A stretch of 64,000 nt of DNA from Methanoculleus sp. UBA430 (GTDB lineage: Archaea > Halobacteriota > Methanomicrobia > Methanomicrobiales > Methanoculleaceae). A program made the translations under genes and the position numbers. The stretch lies in contig NZ_DAXW01000009.1 in assembly GCF_002506585.1 (NCBI RefSeq), forward strand, positions 43,874-107,873, in the 5' to 3' direction. Positions within the stretch are counted from its first letter, which is position 1; each line of letters begins with the position of its first letter. This document shows, piece after piece, positions 8,112 through 16,990 of this stretch. Under the pieces are notes generated by a model. It was not told the DNA's origin. It saw only the letters and a program-made list of their open reading frames with translations, and did not search any database.

Positions 8112-8494
8112 CCACTCATTCCCTCGTGAGGAAGACCTTTTGTGCCAAACATTATATATACTTATTCATTTGATCTCGTTGAATCTCACTACCGCTATAC
8201 AAATAGGTGTATATAATTGAGCATCGTCGCACCGATCGGCGGCGCGAGGTGTAGGATCTGTAACCGGAACCGGATGCCCGGGCGGCACAGGCGCGGGTGG
8301 CGGAGGAGGAGGACGGGGTCCCACCCTTCATGCCGCAACCAGGAGCCCACCAGCGGCGAGGCTCCCGGCGCCGCGGTTTATTCGGGGCGGGCCGTCTCTG
8401 ATCGTACTTCCCGCCACGACGCCGCTCGCGACGGGAACCCCTGCCGAACGGCATCGGCCGGGGCAGGAACGCATTTGCAATACGTGTTCTGCCG
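8112..8494. other. Intergenic region with two divergent TATA-like elements
   Basis: The left part holds the minus-strand TATA box at 8151-8161. A second one, TGTATATAATTG (8209-8220), points right into GC-rich DNA (8235-8470) where no frame looks real on either strand. It may drive a non-coding RNA or be the leftover of a lost gene. Confidence 0.4.
8151..8161 (-). promoter_or_regulatory. TATA box of the winged-helix gene
   Basis: On the minus strand GTATATATAAT lies about 45 bp before the ATG at 8111. Expected start of transcription is about 8130. Confidence 0.5.
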
Positions 8495-9145
8495 TTACCT
8501 TCTGTTCCTCAACATCACGACAAGGAGCCCGGCGATTGCAACGCCGACAACGACGGCAATGAGCGAGAGGGAGGCCGTCGGCGTCGGGCTGGGATTAACC
8601 TGCGCTGCCTGCATCGGTGTGAACGTCGGCATCTCAACCGTGGAAGTCTCCGCCGGTGTCGCCCCGGTCGCCGCATCCGTCGCAATTATGATGGGCGCTC
8701 CCGTCTCCATGGTGGTCTCAGCGAAGGTCTCGTAGGCGGTCGCATTGGAGGTCCCATTGACGGATTCGTTCTCCAGAGTCTCGTTGGTGGTCTCGTTATC
8801 CAGCGTCTCCTCCGGGGTCTCCGTCAGGGTTTCTTCCAGGGCCAGGGTGTCCAGCGTCTCTACCGGGGTCTCTGTCAGGGTTTCTTCCAGGGCCAGGGTG
8901 TCCAGCGTCTCCTCCGGGGTTTCCGTCAGGGTTTCTTCAGGAATCTCAGTCAGAGTCTCTTCCGGGGTCTCCTCCGGAGTCGCTGTCTGGGTCTCTACCG
9001 GGGTTTCGGCAGGTGTTGGAGAGAGAGTCCAGGTCAACGGGGTCGTGGGTGCCTCGGTCTGGGCTGCCACCGGGAACACAAACGTCGTTGCTGCCACAAG
9101 CAGCACAACCAGGAACCCGCTCCATGTCCATTGGTATCCTGTCAT
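8495..9145 (-). CDS. Secreted Thr/Glu-repeat surface protein with C-terminal membrane anchor
   Basis: A 216-residue protein from the ATG at 9145. It has an N-terminal signal peptide (MTGYQWTWSGFLVVLLVAATT, cleavage near AAQ), a low-complexity body of ETPEETLTE-type repeats and a C-terminal hydrophobic helix followed by RNRR. This is the architecture of a cell-surface stalk protein: secreted, threonine-rich (likely glycosylated), anchored at the C-terminus. In the middle an exact 17-residue unit (TLALEETLTETP-ETLD) repeats with a 51-bp DNA period. An upstream in-frame start at 9232 is rejected because the TATA box at 9171-9180 fits the start at 9145 with almost no leader. Function unknown; probably S-layer associated or adhesive. 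Confidence 0.75.
   Translation of the reverse strand: MTGYQWTWSGFLVVLLVAATTFVFPVAAQTEAPTTPLTWTLSPTPAETPVETQTATPEETPEETLTEIPEETLTETPEETLDTLALEETLTETPVETLDTLALEETLTETPEETLDNETTNETLENESVNGTSNATAYETFAETTMETGAPIIIATDAATGATPAETSTVEMPTFTPMQAAQVNPSPTPTASLSLIAVVVGVAIAGLLVVMLRNRR
8780..9000. repeat. In-gene tandem repeats (51-bp period) in the Thr/Glu protein
   Basis: TTCTTCCAGGGCCAGGGTGT occurs at 8831 and again at 8882, with shorter degenerate units on both sides. The tract encodes the ETPEETL repeats and is a natural site for length variation by slippage or recombination. Confidence 0.75.
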
Positions 9146-9170
9146 GGAGACTTCTGTTTGGTATAACCAT

Positions 9171-9180
9171 ATTTTTATAT
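9171..9180 (-). promoter_or_regulatory. TATA box of the Thr/Glu-repeat protein gene
   Basis: ATATAAAAAT on the minus strand, about 26 bp before the ATG at 9145, so the transcript is probably leaderless or nearly so. Confidence 0.6.
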
Positions 9181-9441
9181 TTCGGTCTCCATCAAAATCA
9201 CCCCAACGGGTAACTATCCCTTGCCGCCCCATAACGTGGTGCTACACATCGCCGCACCGCAGCGAACCCCCGGAGAAAAACGCGATACCGGCACAGGATG
9301 GACCTCCCGACGTGGTCGGCCCTGCTGCTACCCACCTGAAACCCTCCGCCACTCATGGCGTCCAGACGGTAGCCTGCCGACGGCAGCCCTGCAACACTAT
9401 CGGCGAGACTCCTCGCCGCACAAGCAAGAAATAAATAGCGA

Positions 9442-11277
9442 TCAGATTGGTGCTTCACCAATCTTCCGGATCAGGCTCTCGAGCACCACATCGCGCATCC
9501 CTTCCACGAACTTGATGCTCCCGACGACAAGGTGGCCGCCGCCGCTCACGCCCCCGCCGGAGATCTCGCTATGGAGCTCACGCACCATCCGGGGGATGTT
9601 CATCATGACGCCACGGGAGCGCAGGACGGCGAAATCCGGCCCGAACCCGAGTGTGACGATCGGTTCTCCCGGGTGCGCCCGGACCAGCCGGTCGTGCACC
9701 TCTCCCGAGGTCTTGCCGGGCGGCGGGAACGTGAACCGGTGGGCAAACATCTCCACATCGAGCATGAAGAGGTGAGCACCGCTCGGCAGCATCCGGCTCT
9801 CGACATGGGGCATGATAGCCTCGAGCTGCTCCGCGATCGCGTGATTCGCTTCTTCGACAAGCAGGTTGACGAACTGCTCGTGGCGTTCGGGGTTCCCGGA
9901 GAGGTTCAGGATATCCTTGACGATCTCTCTCCCGTCGCTGAACCGGAGCCAGAACTGCTCATAGTCGAGTGCCAGCGCGATATCGCGGCAATCATCCTCC
10001 GAGTACTCAGGCGCGGCCACCGCGAGGTAGCGGGCACGCTCCGGCGCTTCGCTCCGGTCGCCGACCCCCGCGATCGCCGGCAGGTGCCGGATCTGGCCCT
10101 CGACCGCCGGGTTGACCATACGGGCGACCTCTGTGCCCAGCATCCCTGCTGTCACCCCGTAATCGCCGCCCACGTGGTAGGGGTTGACGTGCCCGATCAG
10201 GTAATCATCTACGATCTCGTCGGGGTGGTGGTGGTCGACGACCATCACCGGGAGCTCGAAGATCCGGGTCACCTTCAGCGACGGCATGTCCTCCTCGGTC
10301 GACCCGTTGTCCATCAGGAGGATCATCGGCATCTTCTGCCCATAGCGGACGTTGTCCTTGAGGGCGAAGTCAAGATCCCGCGTGATATCTTCAATCTCAT
10401 AGAACGGGGCCTTGGACGGAGACCGCTTGAAGAGGAAGTACTCCGCGTCGAAGTCCCCGCCGCTCTCCCGGATCAGCGCGGTCACCGCCTGTTCGATCGC
10501 GACGGCGGCGCATATGCCGTCCGCGTCCGCGTGGTGCCTGAGGATGATCGGCCGCGCGGTCAGGACCGCTCTTCGGATCTCCTTTGCCACCTGGCGCATC
10601 TGCGGCCGAAGAGCATCGAGGACCTCGCTCTCGATGAGGAACGGGAGGTCGACCGGTTCCGCACGCTCGTCGAGCGCCGCATCGATACGCCCCCGGACCT
10701 GTGCCGCATCCTCCGGCGCGAGGACCTCCATGGACCGGATCTCGATCTGGAGCTGGTTGTTGCGCTGCATCACCTCACCCGTGAGGGCGACGATATCCCC
10801 GAGGTTCACCTCAGGGTAGGCGCGGACGCCCGCTTCGATGAACGCAGCAGCGTTCGCGGTGCCGGACTCATCCACAACAGTGAAGATCGTCGGCCCCGAT
10901 GTCTGCTTGATCTGGGCGACCTCGCCCTCGATCAGCACCGTCCTGCCGATCTTCGTCCCGATATCCGCGAGAAGCACACTCGTCATCTTGCGGGTCACGG
11001 TCTCCGTCTGGTAGACAGTCGGCGTGACCTCCTCGAGGTCGATGTTGCCGTTGCTCCGGATCTGAAGGACGTAGACGAGGATCGGATCGCGTTCCTCGTG
11101 CTGCACCTTCACGTTGCTCTTATGAACGAGCCCTTTGACCCGGTCGTTTAACTGGACAAAGACGCCGAACGGGGCGAAACCCTGCACCCGCCCCAGGTAT
11201 ATCTTCCCTTCCTCCACCTCGTCGAGCGTACAGTTCGCTCCGAGGCGGTAGACAATCGTATCTTTCGTATCTTCCAT
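9442..11277 (-). CDS. DHH-family phosphoesterase with S1 and OB domains (archaeal RecJ-like)
   Basis: A 611-residue protein: S1 RNA-binding domain (about 18-75), an OB-fold nucleic-acid domain (about 105-200), then a DHH phosphoesterase core. The core shows HADADG near 250 and VVDHHHPDE near 346, with a glycine-rich DHHA1-type end (GGGVSGGGHLV) near 590. This order is the archaeal RecJ-like class, manganese-dependent nucleases linked to the replisome (GAN) or to RNA processing. The S1 domain favours an RNA or mixed substrate; this is inference. It is the last gene of a six-gene minus-strand operon, 14 bp after the PhoU/TrkA-C gene. Confidence 0.85.
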   Translation of the reverse strand: MEDTKDTIVYRLGANCTLDEVEEGKIYLGRVQGFAPFGVFVQLNDRVKGLVHKSNVKVQHEERDPILVYVLQIRSNGNIDLEEVTPTVYQTETVTRKMTSVLLADIGTKIGRTVLIEGEVAQIKQTSGPTIFTVVDESGTANAAAFIEAGVRAYPEVNLGDIVALTGEVMQRNNQLQIEIRSMEVLAPEDAAQVRGRIDAALDERAEPVDLPFLIESEVLDALRPQMRQVAKEIRRAVLTARPIILRHHADADGICAAVAIEQAVTALIRESGGDFDAEYFLFKRSPSKAPFYEIEDITRDLDFALKDNVRYGQKMPMILLMDNGSTEEDMPSLKVTRIFELPVMVVDHHHPDEIVDDYLIGHVNPYHVGGDYGVTAGMLGTEVARMVNPAVEGQIRHLPAIAGVGDRSEAPERARYLAVAAPEYSEDDCRDIALALDYEQFWLRFSDGREIVKDILNLSGNPERHEQFVNLLVEEANHAIAEQLEAIMPHVESRMLPSGAHLFMLDVEMFAHRFTFPPPGKTSGEVHDRLVRAHPGEPIVTLGFGPDFAVLRSRGVMMNIPRMVRELHSEISGGGVSGGGHLVVGSIKFVEGMRDVVLESLIRKIGEAPI

Positions 11278-11291
11278 GATACTTCACCAAA

Positions 11292-12494
11292 TCATTCTTC
11301 GGGCACCTCAACGGTGTGCCCTGCGAGTTCATACAGCCGGCACTCACCGTCTCGTCTGCCTTTTGCGATGATAATATCACCGCTCTCCAGTCGAACGCCC
11401 TTCCCCGGGCGGTAGACCCACCGGTCGGCGTGCTTGATGGCGAGCACGACCATCCCGGTCACCGTCCCGAGCGACACTTCTTTGAGGGTTCTCCCCACGA
11501 GCGGCGACGACTCCGCTACAGGCATCCGCGTGATGATCTCGTCCGACTCGCGAACGATCTTCTTAAAGACCGGCGGGATCTCGATATCGCGCAGGAGCAC
11601 ATCGACGATGGCATGGGCCGAATCGCTGATCGCCTGCGCAAACGAGGACATATATAGGAGTCCCCGGAGGTAGCGCACGTCGTCGATCTTTCGTGCCGCT
11701 TCGAGGATCCAGAGGTCCAGGTCGTAGCGCATGTCGTCGAGCGCCGTATCGAGAGCGACCACCTCGTGCGCCACCTCCTTATTGTTGAAGAGCAGGGAGG
11801 TGTACGCGAGCCCCACAGAGAGTTCCGAGAGATTCTTCATCTCGATGATCAGTTGAACCGCCCGGTCGAGGTCGTCGACCTCGCCCGCACGCGAGGGTTC
11901 GCTTACGGGGAACTCCACTGCCCCCGCCATCCGGGAGAGGATATCCGCCCCGGCTTCCGGACCCCGCGAGAGCAGGATATCGTCCTTCTCCACCCGGGTA
12001 GTCTTGTCGGGGTCGTATATCCACCCCTTACCACGCCGGATGGCGATGACCTGCATACCGGTCGTGCTCTGGACCTTGAGGTCGCCGAGGGTGCGGCCGG
12101 CAAGGTCGCTTCCCAGACTGACGATTACCCGGGTGACGATCTCTTCCGCCTCGGGAAAGACGCGCTTGAGTTTTGCCGGAAACCGGATATCCTTCAGGAT
12201 GAGTTTTGCTATGTCCGAAGCCGAGTTCGCGATCCTCTCCGCCGCCTCGGCCACCTGGAGCATGCCGCTCATCGCTTCTGCCTCTTCGAGCCTTCTAGCG
12301 CCGAGGACGCTCTGAATCCTGGCCTGATAGACCAGTTTATTCATACCTTCCTCGAGATTGATCACTTCGAGCGCTATCTCTTTGCCGTCGAAGAGTATCG
12401 CGGAGTAAGCGAGATCAACCATCAGTTCAGAGACATCCTTCATCTCGATCAGGACGTCTTTGAAGCTGATCGGCTGGTATTCACGTTCCGTCAT
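11292..12494 (-). CDS. Duplicated PhoU/TrkA-C domain protein, regulator of the adjacent permease
   Basis: A 400-residue protein built from two copies of the same module: a PhoU-like helical bundle (about 10-105 and 210-305) followed by a TrkA-C (RCK-C) ligand-binding domain (about 110-190 and 315-395). Each RCK-C copy has the (L/V)VGRTLK/GDL...TGM-V-AI pattern. RCK-C domains bind nucleotides or ions and gate transporters. It lies 31 bp after the duplicated MgtE-like permease in the same operon, so it is probably the cytoplasmic gating or regulatory subunit of that permease. Both partners being tandem duplicates is notable. Confidence 0.82.
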   Translation of the reverse strand: MTEREYQPISFKDVLIEMKDVSELMVDLAYSAILFDGKEIALEVINLEEGMNKLVYQARIQSVLGARRLEEAEAMSGMLQVAEAAERIANSASDIAKLILKDIRFPAKLKRVFPEAEEIVTRVIVSLGSDLAGRTLGDLKVQSTTGMQVIAIRRGKGWIYDPDKTTRVEKDDILLSRGPEAGADILSRMAGAVEFPVSEPSRAGEVDDLDRAVQLIIEMKNLSELSVGLAYTSLLFNNKEVAHEVVALDTALDDMRYDLDLWILEAARKIDDVRYLRGLLYMSSFAQAISDSAHAIVDVLLRDIEIPPVFKKIVRESDEIITRMPVAESSPLVGRTLKEVSLGTVTGMVVLAIKHADRWVYRPGKGVRLESGDIIIAKGRRDGECRLYELAGHTVEVPEE

Positions 12495-12525
12495 GGGTCT
12501 GTTAACCGTTTTTTGTTATCTTTCA

Positions 12526-13731
12526 CTACAACAGCAGGTCTATCGCTGCCACGAGGGTAGCTGCACCGATCAGGTCGATAAGGCTTGTGATGACAGGGAT
12601 TCCGAAGTTATCGGGATCAAGGCCGTACCGGAACGAAAGGCTCGCCGTGGCGTATGCCACGGCGTTCACCAGTGTCATGACGGCCAGACCTGCTACAAGG
12701 CTGATAATGACCAGCATCCCGAGACCGGGGCTGTTCAACCCCATGAGCACCGCCGCACTATGCGCGATGAGCGCCAGCAGTGGAAGCAGTATCAACGTAT
12801 AGAGGTAGGAAATAATAAAATGATGCACTACGCCGCGCTCGGGGAGGAACGAGGGGTTGACCTCGCCGGTATGCATCTCCGTCGATAGGCGCGATCCGAG
12901 GATGCCGCCTATCGACCCGAGACCGCCCATGAACGGCGGTATCAGGATGAGGAAGACCGCGAGCGCGAGTAGGTTGTCGAGGTTGAGCGAGTAGGTCAGT
13001 CCCGCCAGGGTGCCGAAGGTGCTGAGCGGGACGAGGAGGAAGAGATTCTCCCGGACGATAGCGCCCATGCCCTCCAGGCGGCGCCGGGTGTAGAGGATGA
13101 TGACGATGGCGGTTGCGACCGCGACGGCCACGAGCACCAGGCGTGTCGGGGGGGAGAGGAGCATGACGAACGTCGCGGAGAGCACCAGGATCGGGAGCGT
13201 GACGATATCGCCCGAGGTGGTGACGGTCGGTGCGGCGATCATGTCGAGGTCGAGACCGTAGCGGTAACTTGTCAGCGCAACGACCAGGGTGATCCCCATC
13301 ACCACCAACCCCGAGACAACGCCGCAGACGACCGAGATCAGCACGAGGTCGGTGACGCCCACCACGGGAAACCCGCAAAGAGTGCTTAACGCGTAGGCGA
13401 AGATGCCGAGGGCGAACGCTATGAGGATAGTCACCACAAGCGAGGCGCGGATGTTGTCGCCGAGGACGGAGCCTTCCTGAAAGTCGATGGAGAACTCCCC
13501 GAGGTGCATCGACGACGAAAGGCGGGATGCGAAGACCCCGGCGATGCTCCCCCGCATGTTGATGATCGACGGCAGGAGCACCATCAGGCCGGGTATCAGC
13601 CCGAGGACTTCACGGACGGAACCAAGATAGATGCCTGCAATGCTCAAGGCGGCGGCGCTGGCAAGCAGAGCGCCAAGACCGGTCAGTATCAGGCGGCTCT
13701 GGCTGAATAGGCCCTGCCACATCACCATCAC
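12526..13731 (-). CDS. MgtE/SLC41-like divalent cation permease with two tandem domains
   Basis: A 401-residue polytopic protein of about ten membrane helices made of two homologous halves. Each half carries the signature PS(I)INMRGSIAGVFASRLSS (about 54-72) or P(P)FMGGLGSIGGILGSRLSTE (about 262-280) and ends in SYRYGLDLD or SFRYGLDPDN. These are the MgtE/SLC41 permease features, without the cytoplasmic CBS domains of bacterial MgtE. The following gene encodes RCK-C domains that may replace that gate. Likely Mg2+ or another divalent cation. The start could also be at the next ATG codons (13728, 13722). Confidence 0.82.
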   Translation of the reverse strand: MMVMWQGLFSQSRLILTGLGALLASAAALSIAGIYLGSVREVLGLIPGLMVLLPSIINMRGSIAGVFASRLSSSMHLGEFSIDFQEGSVLGDNIRASLVVTILIAFALGIFAYALSTLCGFPVVGVTDLVLISVVCGVVSGLVVMGITLVVALTSYRYGLDLDMIAAPTVTTSGDIVTLPILVLSATFVMLLSPPTRLVLVAVAVATAIVIILYTRRRLEGMGAIVRENLFLLVPLSTFGTLAGLTYSLNLDNLLALAVFLILIPPFMGGLGSIGGILGSRLSTEMHTGEVNPSFLPERGVVHHFIISYLYTLILLPLLALIAHSAAVLMGLNSPGLGMLVIISLVAGLAVMTLVNAVAYATASLSFRYGLDPDNFGIPVITSLIDLIGAATLVAAIDLLL

Positions 13732-13743
13732 CGTCCATCACAA

Positions 13744-14697
13744 TCAACCCCGGTACGGGATCTCCAGCACCGTCAGATCGGCCGGGAGGATCACGTCTCC
13801 TTCATAATTTCGCTTTGCATCGCGTATATGGTTTGCTGTGCTGGTATAGCGGGAACTTATGTGCATCAGGGCGAGCATACGAGCGCTTGTGGCTGCTGCC
13901 GCCTCACCGGCCTCGCCGGCGGTGGAGTGCATGACCTCCCGGGCGCGGTCGCTCTTCTGGTCGTCGAATGTGGCGTCGTGGATCAGGAGATCGGCGTTCC
14001 GGAGCATCGCGGCGATCTCGGGCTGGTGCTGGAGCGGCCGCGTGTCCCCGGTGTAGGCAATCTTCCGCCCCGGGCGTGGTTCACCCATAATATCGGCAGG
14101 CCGGACGACAGCCTCGACGCCGTCGCGGACGATGCGGACTTCCTCACCGCGCTGCAGCCGCCCGAAGAGCGGGCCCGGCGGGACGCCGAGCGCGATCGCC
14201 TGTTCGCGGTTGAACCGACCGGGCCGCTCGTCCTCCTCCATAACGTAGCCGAGGCCGGGGATGCCGTGGTGCGTTGCAAACGCCCGGACAGTGTAGCCGT
14301 TGAAAGGCACGACCGAACCGTGGCTGAGGGTATGAGCGGTGACCGTGAACCCCCGGGCGTGGCGGTTGATCCTCTGGACGAGATCGACGAACTCCTCGAC
14401 CCAGGACGGACCGTAGATCGGGAGCGACTCGGTTCGTCCCATGAACGCAAGCGTCTCGACAAGCCCGAAGATGCCAAGGAAGTGGTCGGCATGCCAGTGG
14501 GTGACGAAGACGGCGTCAACGGTGAACCCGGTCCGGGCACGCATCATCTGCTGCTGGGTGCCCTCCCCGCAGTCGAAGAGCAGGGTGTCGGAGCCGCGCC
14601 GGATCAGGATGCAGGAGGGGTTCCTCTGCGGGGACGGGAGCGCTCCCGCCGTGCCGAGGAAGTGGACGTGCAGGGTCTCGCCGGCTATACGAACCAC
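13744..14697 (-). CDS. rnz: Ribonuclease Z (tRNA 3'-endonuclease)
   Basis: A 317-residue metallo-beta-lactamase-fold nuclease. HWHADH at 67-72 is the zinc-binding motif, GTAGALPSPQRNPS (15-28) is the RNase Z N-terminal signature, and the late metal ligands lie in AYTGDTRP, HDATFDD and the final HISSRY. It trims tRNA precursors 3' of the discriminator base. The start is GTG at 14697, overlapping the end of the TIM-barrel gene by 13 bp. Length matches bacterial/archaeal short RNase Z (about 310). Confidence 0.93.
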   Translation of the reverse strand: MVRIAGETLHVHFLGTAGALPSPQRNPSCILIRRGSDTLLFDCGEGTQQQMMRARTGFTVDAVFVTHWHADHFLGIFGLVETLAFMGRTESLPIYGPSWVEEFVDLVQRINRHARGFTVTAHTLSHGSVVPFNGYTVRAFATHHGIPGLGYVMEEDERPGRFNREQAIALGVPPGPLFGRLQRGEEVRIVRDGVEAVVRPADIMGEPRPGRKIAYTGDTRPLQHQPEIAAMLRNADLLIHDATFDDQKSDRAREVMHSTAGEAGEAAAATSARMLALMHISSRYTSTANHIRDAKRNYEGDVILPADLTVLEIPYRG

Positions 14698-15458
14698 TTC
14701 CTGAATGCTACAAGGCTCCGTTCGGCCTCTTCGAGCGTCCGGCCCTCGATCACGACCCGGCCGGAGTAGTCACGGGCGACGACCCGCCCGACCTTCTCCC
14801 ACCTGACGGTCCCGTCACCGAGGGCAAGGTGCTCGTCCGATTGTCCATGGTTGTCGTGAATGTGCAGGTGACTTACCTCACGGACGTGCGTGAGGAACGC
14901 ATCGACAAGACCGTTGGTGTTGGCGTGCCCGATATCGAGTGTGACCCCGATCCCGGGGATCCCTTCCGTGAGGCCGAGGATCTCCTCGGGGTAGCGACAG
15001 AGAAAGTCCTTGATGCTGATCATGTTCTCGACGCACGCGAGGACGCCGTGGTCCTCCGCATACTTCCCTATCTCGACCAGTGCAGTCTTCTGCATCTCCC
15101 AGACCTTCTCGGGGACGAGTTTTCCCACGGGGGATACAAACCCGGGGTGGATCGTCACCCGGTCGGTCAGTTCGGCTGCGTGGTGGATGCAGCAGCAGGT
15201 CTGGCGGATGGACTCGCGCCAGATGGGGTAGTTTACCGACGCGAGGTTCAAGTCGCTGAAGGGAGCGTGAACGGTCGCGAGAAGGCCGGTGCTCTCGAGA
15301 ATCTCCCGGACAGCGGCAAAATTCTCGGGGTTATCCAGGCGGTATTTCCCGTCGGCGGCGATCTCCCAGCCGGTATACCCGATATCCTCAAGCCCATAGA
15401 TCCAGTCCCGGGACTCCCAGACTTTAGATGAAGATGCAAAATACGGAGTAAGGCTCAT
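14685..15458 (-). CDS. Sugar phosphate isomerase/AP-endonuclease-type TIM-barrel protein
   Basis: A 257-residue xylose-isomerase-like TIM barrel: TVHAPFSDLNLAS, TIHPGF, VCVEN-type ACVENM, TLDIGHAN and HLHIHDNHG give the metal-binding His/Glu/Asp set of this superfamily. Members include endonuclease IV and sugar isomerases; the shorter length and lack of endo IV signatures favour an isomerase or epimerase-like enzyme of unknown substrate. It overlaps its upstream neighbour by 4 bp and rnz by 13 bp, so translation is coupled. Confidence 0.8.
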   Translation of the reverse strand: MSLTPYFASSSKVWESRDWIYGLEDIGYTGWEIAADGKYRLDNPENFAAVREILESTGLLATVHAPFSDLNLASVNYPIWRESIRQTCCCIHHAAELTDRVTIHPGFVSPVGKLVPEKVWEMQKTALVEIGKYAEDHGVLACVENMISIKDFLCRYPEEILGLTEGIPGIGVTLDIGHANTNGLVDAFLTHVREVSHLHIHDNHGQSDEHLALGDGTVRWEKVGRVVARDYSGRVVIEGRTLEEAERSLVAFRKWFV

Positions 15459-16003
15459 GGCATCTCCCCCAGACGGCGGAGCAGGGAGCGGGCCTCTCGA
15501 GCAAACTCATCGAGCGTTCCCTCGTTCACGATCCGGTAGTCTGCTCCTTCCAGGGCCCGGCCGAGCCCCCACCCGAGTTCACGCTCGTCGCGGGCCTGGA
15601 GTTCTTCAGCGGTGAGGGAGTCGTCGGACCGGCCGCGGTTCGTGAGCCTCGTATAGCGCTTCGCAAACGACGATTCTATCCCGATGAGCGTGAAGTCGGG
15701 GAAGTGCTCCCGAAACGCCGCCACCTCGTAATCACCCCTGATCCCATCCACCAGGACCACCGGAGCGGCCGTTGCCTCGATGGCCGGGATGGTGATCCGG
15801 GCGATGGCATCCATGCCGAGGTCCGCGCGCAATCTCCCCGCGACCGCACCGAGGTTCGCGTCCGTCAGGGGGAGCCCGACCTCCTTCACCCGTTCCCGTA
15901 TCGCATCCCCCATGACCACAACCGGGATCCCGAGGTCCCGGGCGATCCTCGACACCTCACCCTTCCCGCTTGCCGGCATACCAACGATTCCAATGACCTT
16001 CAT
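15455..16003 (-). CDS. UPF0200-type P-loop nucleotide kinase-like protein
   Basis: A 182-residue P-loop protein with GMPASGKGE at residues 8-16, VVMGDAIRERV, VLVDGIRGDYE and a lid-like basic region (RLTNRGRSDD). This is the archaeal UPF0200 family, related to dephospho-CoA kinase and adenylate kinases but without a settled substrate. It is the promoter-proximal gene of the six-gene operon running to 9442. An AT-rich promoter region lies at 16020-16040. Confidence 0.85.
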   Translation of the reverse strand: MKVIGIVGMPASGKGEVSRIARDLGIPVVVMGDAIRERVKEVGLPLTDANLGAVAGRLRADLGMDAIARITIPAIEATAAPVVLVDGIRGDYEVAAFREHFPDFTLIGIESSFAKRYTRLTNRGRSDDSLTAEELQARDERELGWGLGRALEGADYRIVNEGTLDEFAREARSLLRRLGEMP

Positions 16004-16151
16004 CAGGGTTTCTCCATCAAATTATGCTATTGTATCCAGAACAGCGGGCCGTACCGGTGAGAGACCGGCTGCAGGGTCCCGGCGGTGCAGGTTGTGGCGG
16101 CCGCCACAATCATCCCCATAATGTGCGTTTCCGACGATATTATGTTTAGCG

Positions 16152-16862
16152 TCACGAAAACGGCTTCTGTTCCGGATCGTACCCGACCTCGCCGTCCTCC
16201 CGGGTCCGTATCAGGACGCTCCGGCGAAGAGGCGCCGCTGCCGCCTCGAGTTCCTGCCGGGTCAGGGGGACGAACCCCGCGGCCACCCCCTGCTGGAGCA
16301 CGAGGTCCAGGTCCCCGGCCGCCTCCGCGATGGAGGGGAGGTTGTCCTCGCGGCCCCGGAAGAGGGTGACCACGATCTGGCAGGAGACAAGGCTGCCGTC
16401 GGTCTTCGCCCGCCTGCAGGCGGCGAGCGACCGTTTCACGGCATCGGCGGCGGCAAGTCCCAGGAGGTCGTCGTAGCGCTCCCACGTTGTCTTGATATCG
16501 AGCGCGACCATATCCACGAGGTGCCGGTCGAGCAGGTCTTCGAGCACGCCGGGGAAGATGCCGTTCGTGTGCAGGCCGACGGATAACCCCATCGTGCGAG
16601 CGGCGGCGGCGAGGTGGAGGAGTGCCGGCCCCTGCAGGGTAGGTTCCCCGCCGGAGAAGACCACGGCGCCGGCGACCGTGCGGGAACTGCGGATCATCGC
16701 GATGATCTCGTCTGCGTCGCGGAGATCCTCGCCGCCCTGGAGGTCGACGTTGTGGCAGTAGAAGCAACGCGCGGGGCATCCCCGGAGAAAGACGGTGCAG
16801 GCCGCCCGCCCCCGCCAATCAACGGTGCTGATCGGGACAAAACCTCCGAAATTGATGTACAC
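16152..16862 (-). CDS. Radical SAM activating enzyme (NrdG/PflA-like)
   Basis: A 236-residue radical SAM protein. The CxxxCxxC cluster motif is in RGCPARCFYCHN (about 28-39), with SGGEPTLQG (about 70-78) as the SAM-binding GGE motif. Short members of this type install glycyl radicals, typically on anaerobic ribonucleotide reductase or a pyruvate formate-lyase-like enzyme. No glycyl-radical enzyme is in the window. It is transcribed divergently from thiC. Confidence 0.82.
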   Translation of the reverse strand: MYINFGGFVPISTVDWRGRAACTVFLRGCPARCFYCHNVDLQGGEDLRDADEIIAMIRSSRTVAGAVVFSGGEPTLQGPALLHLAAAARTMGLSVGLHTNGIFPGVLEDLLDRHLVDMVALDIKTTWERYDDLLGLAAADAVKRSLAACRRAKTDGSLVSCQIVVTLFRGREDNLPSIAEAAGDLDLVLQQGVAAGFVPLTRQELEAAAAPLRRSVLIRTREDGEVGYDPEQKPFS

Positions 16863-16943
16863 AGGATCACCAGGCGATATAGAGGTGCTTCCTTATTTCT
16901 TGTAAGCCTTGGCTTTCCGGCTACGAAAAAAGATCTGCATAAG

Positions 16944-16975
16944 AGTAAGTCAAGTTTACTTGTTGAGAGAACAAC
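16944..16975. promoter_or_regulatory. Adjoining inverted repeats upstream of the thiC TATA box
   Basis: CAAGT-TT-ACTTG (16951-16962) is immediately followed by GTTG-AGAGAA-CAAC (16962-16975); a looser AGTAA-N7-TTACT (16944-16960) overlaps the first. They sit just upstream of the thiC TATA box, where an archaeal activator or repressor could act. No TPP riboswitch core is visible. Confidence 0.4.
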
Positions 16976-16990
16976 TCAATTTTAACCGGA

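Noticed and set aside
8152..8454. 100-residue Arg/Ser-rich frame on the minus strand
   Set aside because: Composition reflects random GC-rich DNA; no start signal or homology-like pattern.
9532..11151. 539-residue plus-strand frame opposite the DHH phosphoesterase
   Set aside because: Shadow; dominated by Arg, Asp, Leu and Val in repeated dipeptides, no motifs.
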